From Aphrophora alni (taxonomy: Eukaryota > Arthropoda > Insecta > Hemiptera > Aphrophoridae): a stretch of DNA of 64,000 nt. Shown here piece by piece: positions 47,108 through 56,704 of the stretch. Position numbers and translations under genes: made by a program. The stretch lies in assembly GCA_963513935.1 (NCBI GenBank), contig OY740773.1, positions 103,215,291 to 103,279,290 on the forward strand, given 5' to 3'. Under the pieces are notes generated by a model. It did not search any database and was not told the DNA's origin. It saw only the letters and a list, made by a program, of their open reading frames with translations. Within the stretch, counting starts at the first letter, position 1. Each line of letters opens with the position of its first letter.

Positions 47108-47910
47108 AGAAGAGTTTTCTAAATTTAAAATTGGTGGTTTAGGTATTAAGAATAATTTGGAATTTGTTAATAGAATTCAAGATGGTACAATAGGTAAGGA
47201 AGAGATATTATTATCTTTAGATGTAAAATCTCTTTTCCCGAGCATACCTAAAGAAGCTATAGCATATATGTTAAGGAATTTCTGTTTAATAATAACGTTG
47301 AAAATAAAAAAATTGACCAATATGTAAAATTAACTGAACTTTGAATGTCACAAAATTATTTTCAATTTAACAATGAGTATTACCAACAGTTGAATGGCAC
47401 AGCAATAGGCAATTATTTGTCACCTTTTATAGCAGAAATATCATGAGTAAATTTGAGGAGGAGCTGAAAGATAATATCCGTTATTTTCCTAGAGTATGGT
47501 TGAGATATGTTGATGATATATTTGCCATTTTTGACCTTAGAGAAAGTAGTGTTGAAGCGTTTTTGGAGATAATTAATGGGGTTCACGACTCCATCAAGTT
47601 TACTCATGAAGTACAATGTAATAATAGATTGGCATTTTTAGATATTTTATGTATTAAAATTAATAATAGGATAGAATTTGATATTTATAGAAACCATCCA
47701 ATAATAAGAGATACATAATAAGCAGTTCTAACCATTGTACTCAACATAAAATGGCAGTTTTTAATAGTTTGATCCACAGGGCTTGTCACATTCCGATGAC
47801 ACCTAAATGGTATTTTAAAGAAATCGACTTCATAAAAAAGTTAGCGGATTGGGGGAAACGCCTCGAGGTAGTATATATTTGTAGTAATTGTATTTAGTAT
47901 GTAGTGTACT

Positions 47911-47945
47911 TCTGAAGATGATAGCAGAGCTATCGAAATGTACAT
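47911..47945 (+). ncRNA. Penelope 3' tail with hammerhead-like motif (PLE-B)
   Basis: TTCTGAAGATGATAGC, loop AGA, then GCTATCGAAATGTACAT: a perfect GATAGC/GCTATC stem directly followed by GAAA and a palindromic TGTACA. Penelope-like elements are known to carry hammerhead ribozymes with the order CUGAUGA, stem II, GAAA, stem III. Here the first box reads CTGAAGATGA, with three inserted bases, so activity is doubtful. TGTAC at 47905 could provide part of the other stem III strand. Confidence 0.5.
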
Positions 47946-47970
47946 AAGGTAATATAAACACATTATACAG

Positions 47971-48703
47971 TTTTGTGTAGTTGTGTTATTTTGCGGTTTG
48001 GGGTTTTTTTCCTTGAAAACTTAATGTGAAATAAATTAAATAAGACTTTAACAGAATGCACACCTTCTAAAATAATTTCCTACTAATCAGGCAACAAGTG
48101 CTTAAGTAAAAATAAGTTTTTTTGGCATAGAAACACATCAAATCATTTGCGAAAAGTATAACTGCACAAGATCATCTTAGAGGTCACAATTAACAACTAT
48201 CGAATTGTTGTTTAAAGAGTCAGAAAAAAATCTTAACTTTTATTATTCTGTCATTGTAGCACAAAGTAGGATTGACCTGAAGAATCAGTAATATTTAGAC
48301 AATAGTTTACATCCTAAGTGTTCAAAAATCTCAGAGTCACCGCTGAACTAAAATTTTGACTCCTTAGAAAGATTATTACTCCAAATTGCCAGTTTCTTGA
48401 CAGGAATAATTTTAAAACTCCTAGTTTTCCTGTGTTACTCTCTCCCATCTAAACTATAGATAAAAGATAGCCTCACTGACCTTCGAATCTCTGAGTCTCT
48501 ATCTAAGTAATGCAAATCTAAATAAACATAGATATTGTGAAGTGAGATGCTAGAAACCCTATTCAATGTCAGAAATTGGTAGCAGATAGAACCACCAAAA
48601 GAGGCTAGTTGAGTAAGTGAAAATCCACATCAGGTTGTATCAACATGGAAGGAAGAATAACTAGAAGCTATTTTTTACTTTACTCTATACCTAATATTCT
48701 TAC
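47971..48703. other. Intron end, no feature
   Basis: Non-coding AT-rich DNA up to the donor at 48703. Confidence 0.5.
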
Positions 48704-48887
48704 CTAAACCAGTATTCGATAGCACGTGGATGTTGTTTATCTTCTTCCGCCAAAAGGAACCACACAAATTCAGTATAACTCATTTTAGCATCCGGTGTGC
48801 CATTGAGTTGAGATTGTTGACCATTACTTGTCTTCCCTCGTGTTACGGTACCAGAGAAAATTCGGTGAATTAATCTCGTTGAAAGTG
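48704..48887 (-). CDS. PP2A B'' regulatory subunit, most 5' exon in the window
   Basis: 184-nt exon after acceptor TTTTATGTTTCAG, with donor GTAAGA. It enters with two bases of a codon (CA), then LSTRLIHRIFSGTVTRGK, a linker TSNGQQSQLNGTPDAK, then MSYTEFVWFLLAEEDKQHPR and AIEYWF. ALSTR.I.RIFSG.VTRG, and Y.EFVWFL..EEDK..P..IEYWFRC, are hallmarks of the PPP2R3 family between its two EF-hand lobes. The TSNGQQSQLNGTPDA stretch is a little longer than the equivalent linker in vertebrates. The remaining N-terminal coding exons must lie beyond 64000 or were missed. None was recognised in 48888-64000, so the upstream intron is probably longer than 15 kb. Confidence 0.96.
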
Positions 48888-48995
48888 CTGAAACATAAAA
48901 CAAAAATTCAAATTAAGAATATTTGTAAATCACAGAGTTAAATTACATTTTAGAGATTATAGAATTCATATTGAAATATTAAATGTTTATGTGTA

Positions 48996-49679
48996 CAGTA
49001 GAACCCCTCTTAACCGGTCTAGTCGGGACTGACACCCGGGCCGGTTGCCCGTTTGACCGGTTAATCCGAGGTTCCTGTGAAAAATCGATTTTCATTCAAA
49101 GAAAGCTTATTTAATTAGGTAGCACTAAGAATTATGCAATAAAGATGTTATTGCAACTCATTTTATTGTACATAAATGTATCGTATATATTATGTTATGT
49201 ATATTATACATCAAACATGAAAATTAAACACTACAAAGATTTTTACAGATTCCCCTCTGTCAAGTCTTTTGACACATTTAACCACGTCTCAAATGAAACC
49301 AACACACGCTTCCAAGAAAACTGAAAAGAAATGTTATATTTTCCATAATGTAGGCTATACTAAATTGATTCGTGGAAAAAATGCGGCCCATCAAACGTTT
49401 TTGTCTGTGTATGTCTGCTATACCGACGGGTGTCAATGCCACGGTGTTTTTATGCCGCCGACAATGGGATACCGCTATTGACAAAGTCGTTTGACTCGCC
49501 GCTGCTTTGGTGCCGCGGTGTTTTTACACCGCCGACAATGGGATACCGCTATCGACAAAGTCGTTTGACTAGCCGCCGCTTTGGTGTTTCAATTACAATT
49601 TATTTTCGGAAACTCTCATCCAACCAGTACACTACGATATAGGCCGGTTATCCGAGGCCGGTTAACAGAGGTTCTACTG
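48996..49679. mobile_element. Pogo/Tigger-like non-autonomous element
   Basis: Ends CAGTAGAACCCCTCTTAACCGG and CCGGTTAACAGAGGTTCTACTG are inverted repeats (~24 bp, two mismatches), flanked by TA on both sides (48994-48995 and 49680-49681). CAGT.GAACC(T)CTGTTAACCGG with a TA duplication is characteristic of pogo/Tigger-type Tc1/mariner elements. The 684-bp interior has no transposase, and holds a GC-rich 74-bp tandem duplication (49438-49585). Confidence 0.85.
49438..49585 (+). repeat. 74-bp tandem duplication inside the pogo-like element
   Basis: CGGTGTTTTTATGCCGCCGACAATGGGATACCGCTAT..GACAAAGTCGTTTGACT occurs at 49442 and again at 49516 with about six differences. The segment contains its own dyads (GCCGCGGTG/CACCGCC). 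Confidence 0.85.
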
Positions 49680-49681
49680 TA

Positions 49682-51216
49682 TTTACTTAGTGATCAATTT
49701 TCTACAACTATGCCTACAGACTTGATGTTGAGAATGTATCTTATTTGGGGTTCATTATCTCTTCTATTTTTAAAATTCCTCTTTAGGTTTGAAGTTTTTT
49801 AATCCCAGACTATAGAAAGTATTTTGATAAGAAAAAACATTGTGTTATTTACCCAATACCATCGACAATTTAATACAAGCCAGATCCTCTAAATGTAATG
49901 CTCAAAATTTAGTGTCTTGGGCTTTGTGGAGAATGTTAAATGTTATTGGTAAATCAAAGAGACTACTCAGTAGTATAAGTTTGTTTAAAACAGTTGTTAT
50001 ACAGGTTTTAGAAAAGAACAAAAGAGCAAACTGTTAAAAACTGCTTAACATCTAAAGTTTAAATGAGCAGGAACCTGTGGTACATAGCAGAAGATGTGTA
50101 CAGAAGACCACAGGAAGATGTGGAGCATCTAGTTCTGGACATATCTAGAAATAAGCTAGCAATAATCTTACAGAAACAGTTCGACCAAATTTTTTAGGAG
50201 TTTTTTTGACTCTTAATTATATAAAATATAGCCAGTGTAATTCAAGATTTTAGAATATCTGTCATAAAAATACCGGGTGTGTCAGTCTCACGGTTACGAA
50301 CACAATGTTCGACCATAGATGATCACACACCTTACATTTATAACCAAATTGATTGTTGACAAACGGCTACTAGCTGCCGCTCAATATTTCTCCACTGTTT
50401 GGTGTATGATACAATGTCAATATATTGTTGGTGTTAACATAGAAACGATTTCATTATCTAATAGCATGGCCTGTACTAAATGTACTGCCACCATCTTTGA
50501 TGTGCATGGTCTCTGCCACGGAGGATTTCTTTCGTACCCGACATCGCTATTGCTGTTAAGATGCTCTTTCTAACTACATATGATTTCTGTATTTCGACTT
50601 GGCTTTACCACAAATATAAGCAAACATTGTGTTGTTTATTTTCTATATAAATTTAATCAACTTCATGTGAACAGCTGTTCAAAACTAATATTTTTTATAC
50701 TAAATCTATAGATTACATTCAGAACTGTCGAATGAGAATATAATGAGCATTTTAACTTCACTGAATCCTGTGCATCAGATCACAGTGCCCACTAAGCGAT
50801 GTAAGACTAATAGGCTAATATAATGATTTTAATAAATTTTTGTCAAATATTCACCCTAACGTATTAGTCGCCTTCTCTTCTATGTTGATTCGAGCCTAGC
50901 AGAAATAAATACAAGGTTTGGAAAATTGGGACATTTGGATTTTAAAAGGCTTATAATTTGAAACTTTATTATAAAAACTAAATTGTAATAATCAAAAGGT
51001 TGAAATATATAAGAGTTGTAAGATTTTTTTTTTTTTTTAATTTACATTCACATGGGGAATATTTAAAAAGAAGAGAACAGGAAGAGTTTTAAATTACCAG
51101 ATTTTTATGAATCAATTCATTGGCACCTTGTAAAATCAGCAAATTTTGGCTTTTATGTAAAAAGAAATATATAAAATCTACTTGTGAGAAAAAGACAGAT
51201 TTTCATGAAATTTGAC
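49682..51216. other. Upstream intron or intergenic, weak structure only
   Basis: Near 50274-50335 CCGGGTGTGTCAGTCTC and GATCACACACC with an inner CGAACACAATGTTCG dyad suggest a degraded hairpin element. No exon or protein homology recognised. Confidence 0.4.
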
Positions 51217-51452
51217 CCTCAAAGCTCACTACTGTATAGTGACTATGGGTATGGCAATACCTAGAGAACCTAGCTGGATCTACATCTTTTTTCTTATAAT
51301 CTTGGGTTGGATTCCTTCTTTCATATATTTCCTATCAGGTCTCCTTTGGCTAATTCTTGGATCTCTTTTGATCCCAACACTATTAGAATATTCATGGTCT
51401 AGAAACCTTTATTTTACGTTCTTTTCTTCCTTTCTATATAAGGCGATGATGG
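51217..51452 (-). repeat. Interspersed repeat family R, copy 6
   Basis: AGCTCACTACTGTATAGTG, GTATGGCAATACCTAGAG, ACCTAGCTGGATCTACATC, TTTCCTATCAGGTCTCCTTTG, TTTCTATATAAGGCGATGATG: reverse complement of the family, covering both ends. Confidence 0.85.
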
Positions 51453-51579
51453 TGGGAAATAATGTTTAAACACGTGTTTAATTTTATTATGTGAATTACA
51501 TTCTGTTTTTTCAACACAGAATATTTTTTTATTGTTATATAAAGGGATATCTACAAATTAAGTTTCAATGGGCTATTAA

Positions 51580-52312
51580 CAGTAGCGGCCGGTGGTTAAG
51601 GGCAATGGGAGGGCTCTGTTTTATTTTATACACGTAAGGGAAGGCATGTTATCAAAACATACACTACGGTTCAGAAAGCAGGCGTAACACAAGTGTTATT
51701 CACTCCATATTAAAAACATGTGGGGTCTACATAGCGATTATAAAGCAAAGTTTGTATAGCTAATAAAATAAAAATAAAATAAATGAACTATTTTGAGTTT
51801 TACTTATTACCATGTCAGGCCTAGGGGGTCCTAAATCTTTTAAGGCAATTCTATGTTCTATGTTTTTAATTCCTTGACTAATGATTAAACTTACATCATT
51901 TGTCACAACGTTTACCGTTGACATATTACCGGCAACGGCATCGGCATCGGCATTTAATTTATGGTGGCTGCACTGACTGATGTCTGCGCGCGCAGCTTCG
52001 GACTCTGCCCTAGAAGTCCATTACACGCTGTGTAAATGACGTCACGGCACCCTCAGCACTGTCTGCTGCTTGCCCCATATGACTAAATGCAATGAAACTG
52101 GGACGCTCTGGCCACCGTCCGAACTCCAGATTACATTCCTCAAATATTTTATATTGTAAAACTTCCGCTACAAATGATGGTGAAATCCATACCAGCAATT
52201 CATAAATCATTTATCTCCAAAGAATTAAATACATATAGGTATTTACATTATTAAAATAATATTATCATTGGAGGGGCGGCGCCCGAGAGTCCTTATGAGT
52301 AAGCCGCCACTG
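51580..52312. mobile_element. hAT-like non-autonomous element with 8-bp TSD GCTATTAA
   Basis: GCTATTAA at 51572-51579 is repeated exactly at 52313-52320. Inside it the element begins CAGTAGCGGCC and ends GGCCGCCACTG-like (AGCCGCCACTG), short hAT-type TIRs with one mismatch. 733 bp, much richer in GC than the flanks (GGCAACGGCATCGGCATCGG, CTGATGTCTGCGCGCGCAGC near 51930-52000). A 66-codon ORF on the minus strand (52010-52210) has no known motif. No transposase is present, so it was mobilised in trans. Confidence 0.9.
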
Positions 52313-52320
52313 GCTATTAA

Positions 52321-53344
52321 GGAAAAACAAGAATATACTTCCAAATTAGTTTTATTACTATTTGATGTTCCACATGTTACCATTACTTTTCGAGCATCAT
52401 GTGTTGTATTTCCTAATTGTAGAAAGATACATTCATGATACAAACCACATCTTATGGATAGTTCAATTGCATTTTCTTTGTAAAACCGCTGGTCATCAGC
52501 AAGGTAGAACTACAGATGTCGAAACCCATGTAAATCATTTTACGCAAGGTCTGGGATTGTAGGAGGGGGATGATTGAATTCTTGCCAGCCGAACGTCGTG
52601 AGGTGATGTTGCATTGCAGGGGCAGTTCATTAGTGGTCATTGTCATGAATCAACACAATGCTCCATATTATATTGTTTATTCTGGATTGCACAACACAAT
52701 TTCAAAAACAGATACCAGCATTTATTGTGGAGAAATATCCACAACCAAAACTCCTTGTCTGTCTAAAAATACTTTGTAATATGATCTTCCAAGTGAAAAA
52801 TGTTGATGACAAATAAAGTGTATCTACATTTCACAGATTTTAGCTTCGATTTAGGGGTTATATGAGACAATGGCTATATAACTCAACAAATTGACTTGCT
52901 CTGTATAGTGTTAGAAAGGTCAATGCAATTCCCCATCATTTCATTTTATGTTGCTCTGTAGGCATTTCAGCAACCACAATGCATACAATTGCCGAAACTG
53001 AATTTTTTGTCACAATTTCATGAAGAAGTTAATGTAAAAATTATAAGGAAAGTTACTTTTTTTTGTATAAAAAGAGTCACATCATGATGGTGGCAAAGAC
53101 AGAAGAACAGATAAGAAGTGATTGCAGTGAACAGGAGCTAACACAGGTTGAAATTTATGAGTATCTGTGAACAATGGTTCAAACTACAGGAAAATTGCAG
53201 GAAGAGATACACAAAAGAGTACAGAAAGCCAACAATGCCTATTATTCATCATATTGATAGTCTAGAGCAACCGGATATGCTTGATTAACTATTTGTTATC
53301 TTTGACTTACCGCAATCCTTGATTAGTTTTTTTTTCAGTTTATA
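52321..53344. other. Non-coding stretch, nothing recognised
   Basis: Short overlapping chance ORFs on both strands near 52360-52780, none with a recognisable domain. Confidence 0.4.
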
Positions 53345-53790
53345 TTGTCATATATCTCATTACACTACACGTGTTTCGGACATTATCGTCCGTCGTCGGG
53401 TGATAACACTTATTTAAAACATTCAACACAAAATACAAGTATCCACATAACACTCACGCACAAGAAACACAATATTTTATGTTACATTGATGTCACCGCG
53501 CCGGCGCTACATAGCATACTATGCATTGGTTACCGTACGTACGGTAGTCAATCTGTTTATTAGCTCGAAGGTAGAGGTTGCCTCAAACCTTTTTTTATCA
53601 TTCAAAAATCCATCAGGGTTCTGCAACTCGCCGCGATAAATTTGGTATTCTTCCATGCAGTTCATATAGTTGCCCTTTTTACAATTTTGTAGTATTTGCA
53701 TGTTTATTTCCATGTTATCATATTTATGATCGCTATATATCAAGTGCTCCGCAAACTTGGATTTTTCAGGGTGTTTTAGCGCTAAAATTT
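53345..53790 (-). pseudogene. Penelope-like element PLE-C, endonuclease 3' part and tail
   Basis: Minus strand 53770-53519 is open and reads KSKFAEHLIYSDHKYDNMEI, NMQILQNCKKGNYMNCMEEY and QIYRGELQNPDGFLNDKK, the C-terminal half of a Penelope GIY-YIG endonuclease (pattern FA.H....H.Y..ME..M.......KG..MN..E...IY). It ends in the tail at 53400-53367: CCGACGA, stem GGAC/GTCC, then GAAACACGTGT, a hammerhead-like layout. Left-truncated fragment. Distinct from PLE-A and PLE-B in sequence. Confidence 0.75.
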
Positions 53791-53792
53791 AC

Positions 53793-53977
53793 TTCATTAG
53801 TGGATATGTAAGTTTAGATTTAGTTTAGAAGCAAGACCCTCCGATGATGATAACCATGCTATCAAAATGTACATCAGGGCATTTAGTGGAAATAATAAAT
53901 AAAGAACAATTAATCAGATAATTGTGTTTTATTTGAAAGTTTCCAGTGATTGTGGTTAGGGGTAAATTCGAATCATT
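53793..53977 (+). repeat. Penelope 3' tail, copy 1 of a pair
   Basis: CATTAGTGGATATGTAAGTTTAGATTTAGTTTA, GATGATGATAACCATGCTATC, AAATGTACATCA, AGAACAATTAATCAGATAATTGTG, GTGATTGTGGTTAGGGGTAAATTC. Nearly identical, in direct orientation, to 54877-55095. The GATA..TATC stem and TGTACAT box make it a relative of the PLE-B tail. The GAAA box is mutated to AAAA. Confidence 0.8.
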
Positions 53978-54876
53978 ATTGTCTAATATATAATGTTTTG
54001 TTAAATAAGTTGAAAATTTTGCATTTCTATAATGAAGTTTCCAATACACAGCCTAGTTTATGTTACCAATATTACACAGCCATCATCCACACTTCAATTT
54101 TCATTCATAAAATTTCAAATCCATTACTTTACATGCTCATAGGAAACTTATATATTCCATTATTTAAGATGGTTTTGAAAAATAACTCTCTGTACCACAA
54201 CTTAACTTTTTAAACCATAAAAAATTAAACTTGGATAATATTAACCGGCTAAAGCAACTTAACACATGATAGACTATTTTCTGTTATTAATGAAGATGAG
54301 GATGAGTAAACATAACATTTCTAATTTAAATCTATATTTTTATCAATAATAAATAAAACTTTTAATTTTGGGTATATTGTAAAATTTCCAAATATATAGG
54401 CCATCAAAGTTTTTTCTGGAAAATATAAATTTTCATTCTATCTGTTAATAAGAACAAAAACACACACACAAACGAAACTGAAATAACTAGTTAGATTTTT
54501 TTAAATGATTCCCATGTTGTTTAATATGGTTGGTTGCTGTGGAATTTTTGCATTAGATATACTGTACGGTTTTCTTAATAAAATAATTTTCAACAACTTG
54601 CTACAAAATTCGTACAACATTATAGCTACTAAAATACAAAATTATTTTGTATTGTTAAGTTATAAAGACTTTTGTAAGAAGTAGGCCACCTGTTCTCATT
54701 AGCTTTGTTAGAGGTACAGTTAGTTATCTTTGACCCCACTCCATAGGTCAAACACATATAACAATAACTTGACAAAGGGCCAGCCCAAGCCTCTATCTTA
54801 CTGGTCAACTGATCTGTGGAGTGGGAGGGATTTTAGCTTGCACTCAGGTTATCATAGTTTTAGGTTTAATTTTATT
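53978..54876. other. DNA between the paired Penelope tails
   Basis: No RT or endonuclease fragment recognised on either strand, although its position between direct tails suggests a decayed element body. A (CA)n-like run ACACACACACAAAC occurs near 54461. Confidence 0.35.
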
Positions 54877-55095
54877 TCATTAGTAGATATGTAAGTTTAG
54901 ATTTAGTTTATAAGCAAGACCAACTATGGTTTAGTTTATGGTTTATGGTTATATGATGATAACCATGTTATCGAAATGTACATCATTGCATTCAGTGGAA
55001 ATAATTAATAAAGAACAATTAATCAGATAATTGTGTTTTATTTTAAAGTTTCTAGTGATTGTGGTTAGGGGTAAATTCTAATTATTATTGTGAAT
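54877..55095 (+). repeat. Penelope 3' tail, copy 2 with intact GAAA box
   Basis: Same blocks as 53793-53977, plus a small insertion rich in ATGGTTTA/TTTATGGTT repeats at 54923-54952. The motif reads TGATGATAAC, CAT, GTTATCGAAATGTACATC: a perfect 6-bp GATAAC/GTTATC stem, GAAA at 54973-54976 and a TGTACA palindrome. The C of the hammerhead CTGATGA box is A here. Confidence 0.8.
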
Positions 55096-55682
55096 TTCAC
55101 CACAGTGCTCAACAAGATTGTATCTAATTGTTCAGTTTTATCTAATTTATTATGTAAAACTATATATTATTTTTGACTATATAACATGTACTATTGTGTA
55201 TAGGGTATTTCAAATTGACTTGTTTAATGTGGCTCATTATGAGCAATGTGGTAAAATAAACCTTGGTCAACATGCTGGGGCCTCAAGTACAAACCCCCCC
55301 TCAATAAACCAAATCTACAACAGGCATTCCAATTTTTTAAATTTTATTAATACACACACACAATGTGTATGTGCTGTTAAATATCTGAAAATGGTGTCAA
55401 AATATTGCCAGCGAATGAATTTCGGCATATATGAGACATTCTTGAGAAATCCATTTCAAGAGAGTAAAATATAATAATTCTATATAAATGTTAAGTGATG
55501 AAAAACATGTAATTTTCTAGAATTTAATCATTGAAAACTAAGCAAAACTAGTTTTGGGTAGCAATCAAGATACATTTTGTATCCAACATCAAAATTTCTA
55601 TAACATGTATAACTATGTAATTTATAATATTAAGTGTGACCATAATCGGTTCTTGGTGAAATTCCACAATAAAGTAATAAGT
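55096..55682. other. Non-coding, one long chance ORF
   Basis: A 118-codon plus-strand ORF (55118-55474) is among the longest here but begins as translated AT-rich sequence and has no motif. I do not call it a gene. Confidence 0.35.
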
Positions 55683-55822
55683 AATACTCCCTAGTAAATT
55701 TCATAAAACACAAATATATTTGTAACAGCTGTTTCACAGTTAAGCAGACAACCTCAAAACAGGCTATATCAGATGTTACAAATATATTTGTGTTTTGTGA
55801 AATTTACAAGGGAGTTAATGGG
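55683..55822. mobile_element. Hairpin MITE, ~140 bp
   Basis: Arms at ~55684-55726 and ~55777-55819 (TAAATTTCATAAAACACAAA then TATATTTGTAAC on the left) are inverted repeats with few mismatches over ~43 bp, around a 50-bp loop. The outer part AATACTCCCTAGTAAATTT pairs with AAATTTACAAGGGAGTTA. No coding capacity. Confidence 0.8.
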
Positions 55823-56576
55823 GTTGTTACCTAATTTATAATAGTTAAAATTTGTAAGTTTTGAACGACAAAATTCTATAAACTCTAATGTTAAAAAATA
55901 AAATAAAATTTTTTGTATGGTTTCAAGATTAAAAGCCTGCGACATCATGAATAACAAACTGGAGCAAGATCAAACGTACAATTTAACTTTTTCTGAACTG
56001 TTTTGAGTTTTCCATGAGATACACTCGAAATTGGACTTTACAATAACGAGTAAAATTATAATTAAAAGTTAGTTAATGAGAACCAATAAAAAAAAAAGAA
56101 ATACAATGTACAGCGGAGAACCCGGTCTCTGCCGTTGCAATACATTATTTTATAATCACAGTATTGCAGAAAAAATTATTAGAAACTAAACTTAAGGAAA
56201 CATTTGAGCAAAAATTTATTTAAATCTTTAGTTTTTATATTTTTTTAAATCGTAATTTTGTGTTCTTTTCTTATGGCAACTATTACCATATTTTGAGTTA
56301 TCAATTAAGTCTCAAGTTAAGGCAAAAATATGCCCACATATCAAATTTGACATTTAAATTGGTCCACCCATTTGGGGTCTGTATATACACTAGACATACA
56401 TTATTCTAAAAACACTTTTTTGTTGTAGAGGAATTCGAAATAGATAAATCTGCAAAACTCAACATAACTAATTAAACTTTGGTTTAATCTATGGTTTTCT
56501 TGTTTTAATTAACTACTTTTAATTCTGCTCACCATAGTGAGACATTTACTTTCAAAGAACAAATTTTAATATTTTT
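55823..56576. other. Non-coding, nothing recognised
   Basis: AT-rich; only a short minus-strand chance ORF. Confidence 0.45.
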
Positions 56577-56704
56577 ATACAATAATATTTCAAGTGAAAA
56601 ATATACGATCTGACCGGGTAGAGCATTGGCGTTTAAAGCCAAAGGTCCTGGGTTCGATTCCCGGTCTAGGTCGTATATTTTTCACTTGAAATATTATTGT
56701 ATAT
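56577..56704. mobile_element. 128-bp palindrome enclosing a tRNA-like sequence
   Basis: Arms 56577-56609 and 56672-56704 (ATACAATAATATTTCAAGTG then AAAAATATACGA) are perfect or near-perfect inverted repeats that run directly into the acceptor helix of the tRNA-like core. Transcribed, it would form one long extended acceptor stem. The arms themselves contain AATATT dyads. Confidence 0.85.
56607..56674 (+). tRNA. tRNA-like sequence, anticodon position TTA (degenerate)
   Basis: 68 nt. Acceptor CGATCTG/TAGGTCG pairs at 7 positions (two G-T). Anticodon arm TTGGC-GTTTAAA-GCCAA has a perfect 5-bp stem and a 7-nt loop, which places TTA (56634-56636) at the anticodon, formally reading the UAA stop codon. 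T arm CTGGG-TTCGATT-CCCGG is complete, with a perfect B box GGTTCGATTCC. The D arm (ACCGGGTAGAGCA) is 4-5 nt short, lacking the usual GCTC strand, and the A box is weak. More likely a tRNA-derived repeat than a working suppressor tRNA. Confidence 0.55.

Larger units (their letters stand above)
46690..47970 (+). pseudogene. Penelope-like element PLE-B, reverse transcriptase remnant
   Basis: Plus-strand pieces of a Penelope RT in order: PRMYCLPKIHKGDKSMRPIV (the P..YGLPK.HK.....RPI.S motif, 46780-46840), LSLDVKSLFPSIP (47215-47255, motif A with its catalytic Asp), GTAIGNYLSPFIAEI (47397-47440), RYVDDIFAIFD (47503-47535, motif C with the DD pair), IKFTHEV..LAFLDI, and IHRACHIPMTPKWYFKE after a stop at 47716. 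Two frameshifts (near 47280 and 47440), a stop, and a 223-bp insertion break it. There is no GIY-YIG domain before the 3' tail at 47911-47945. Dead copy in an intron. Confidence 0.88.

Noticed and set aside
50319..50573. 84-codon plus-strand ORF near a small dyad
   Set aside because: No motif. It begins inside a degraded hairpin sequence, so it is likely chance.
52010..52210. 66-codon minus-strand ORF with balanced codons
   Set aside because: Entirely within the hAT-like element. No match to hAT transposase or any domain known to me.
55118..55474. 118-codon plus-strand ORF
   Set aside because: Begins in pure AT-rich sequence next to a Penelope tail. No recognisable motif.
56607..56674. Working ochre-suppressor tRNA
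   Set aside because: D arm is too short, A box is weak and it is embedded in a palindrome. Kept only as a tRNA-like element.
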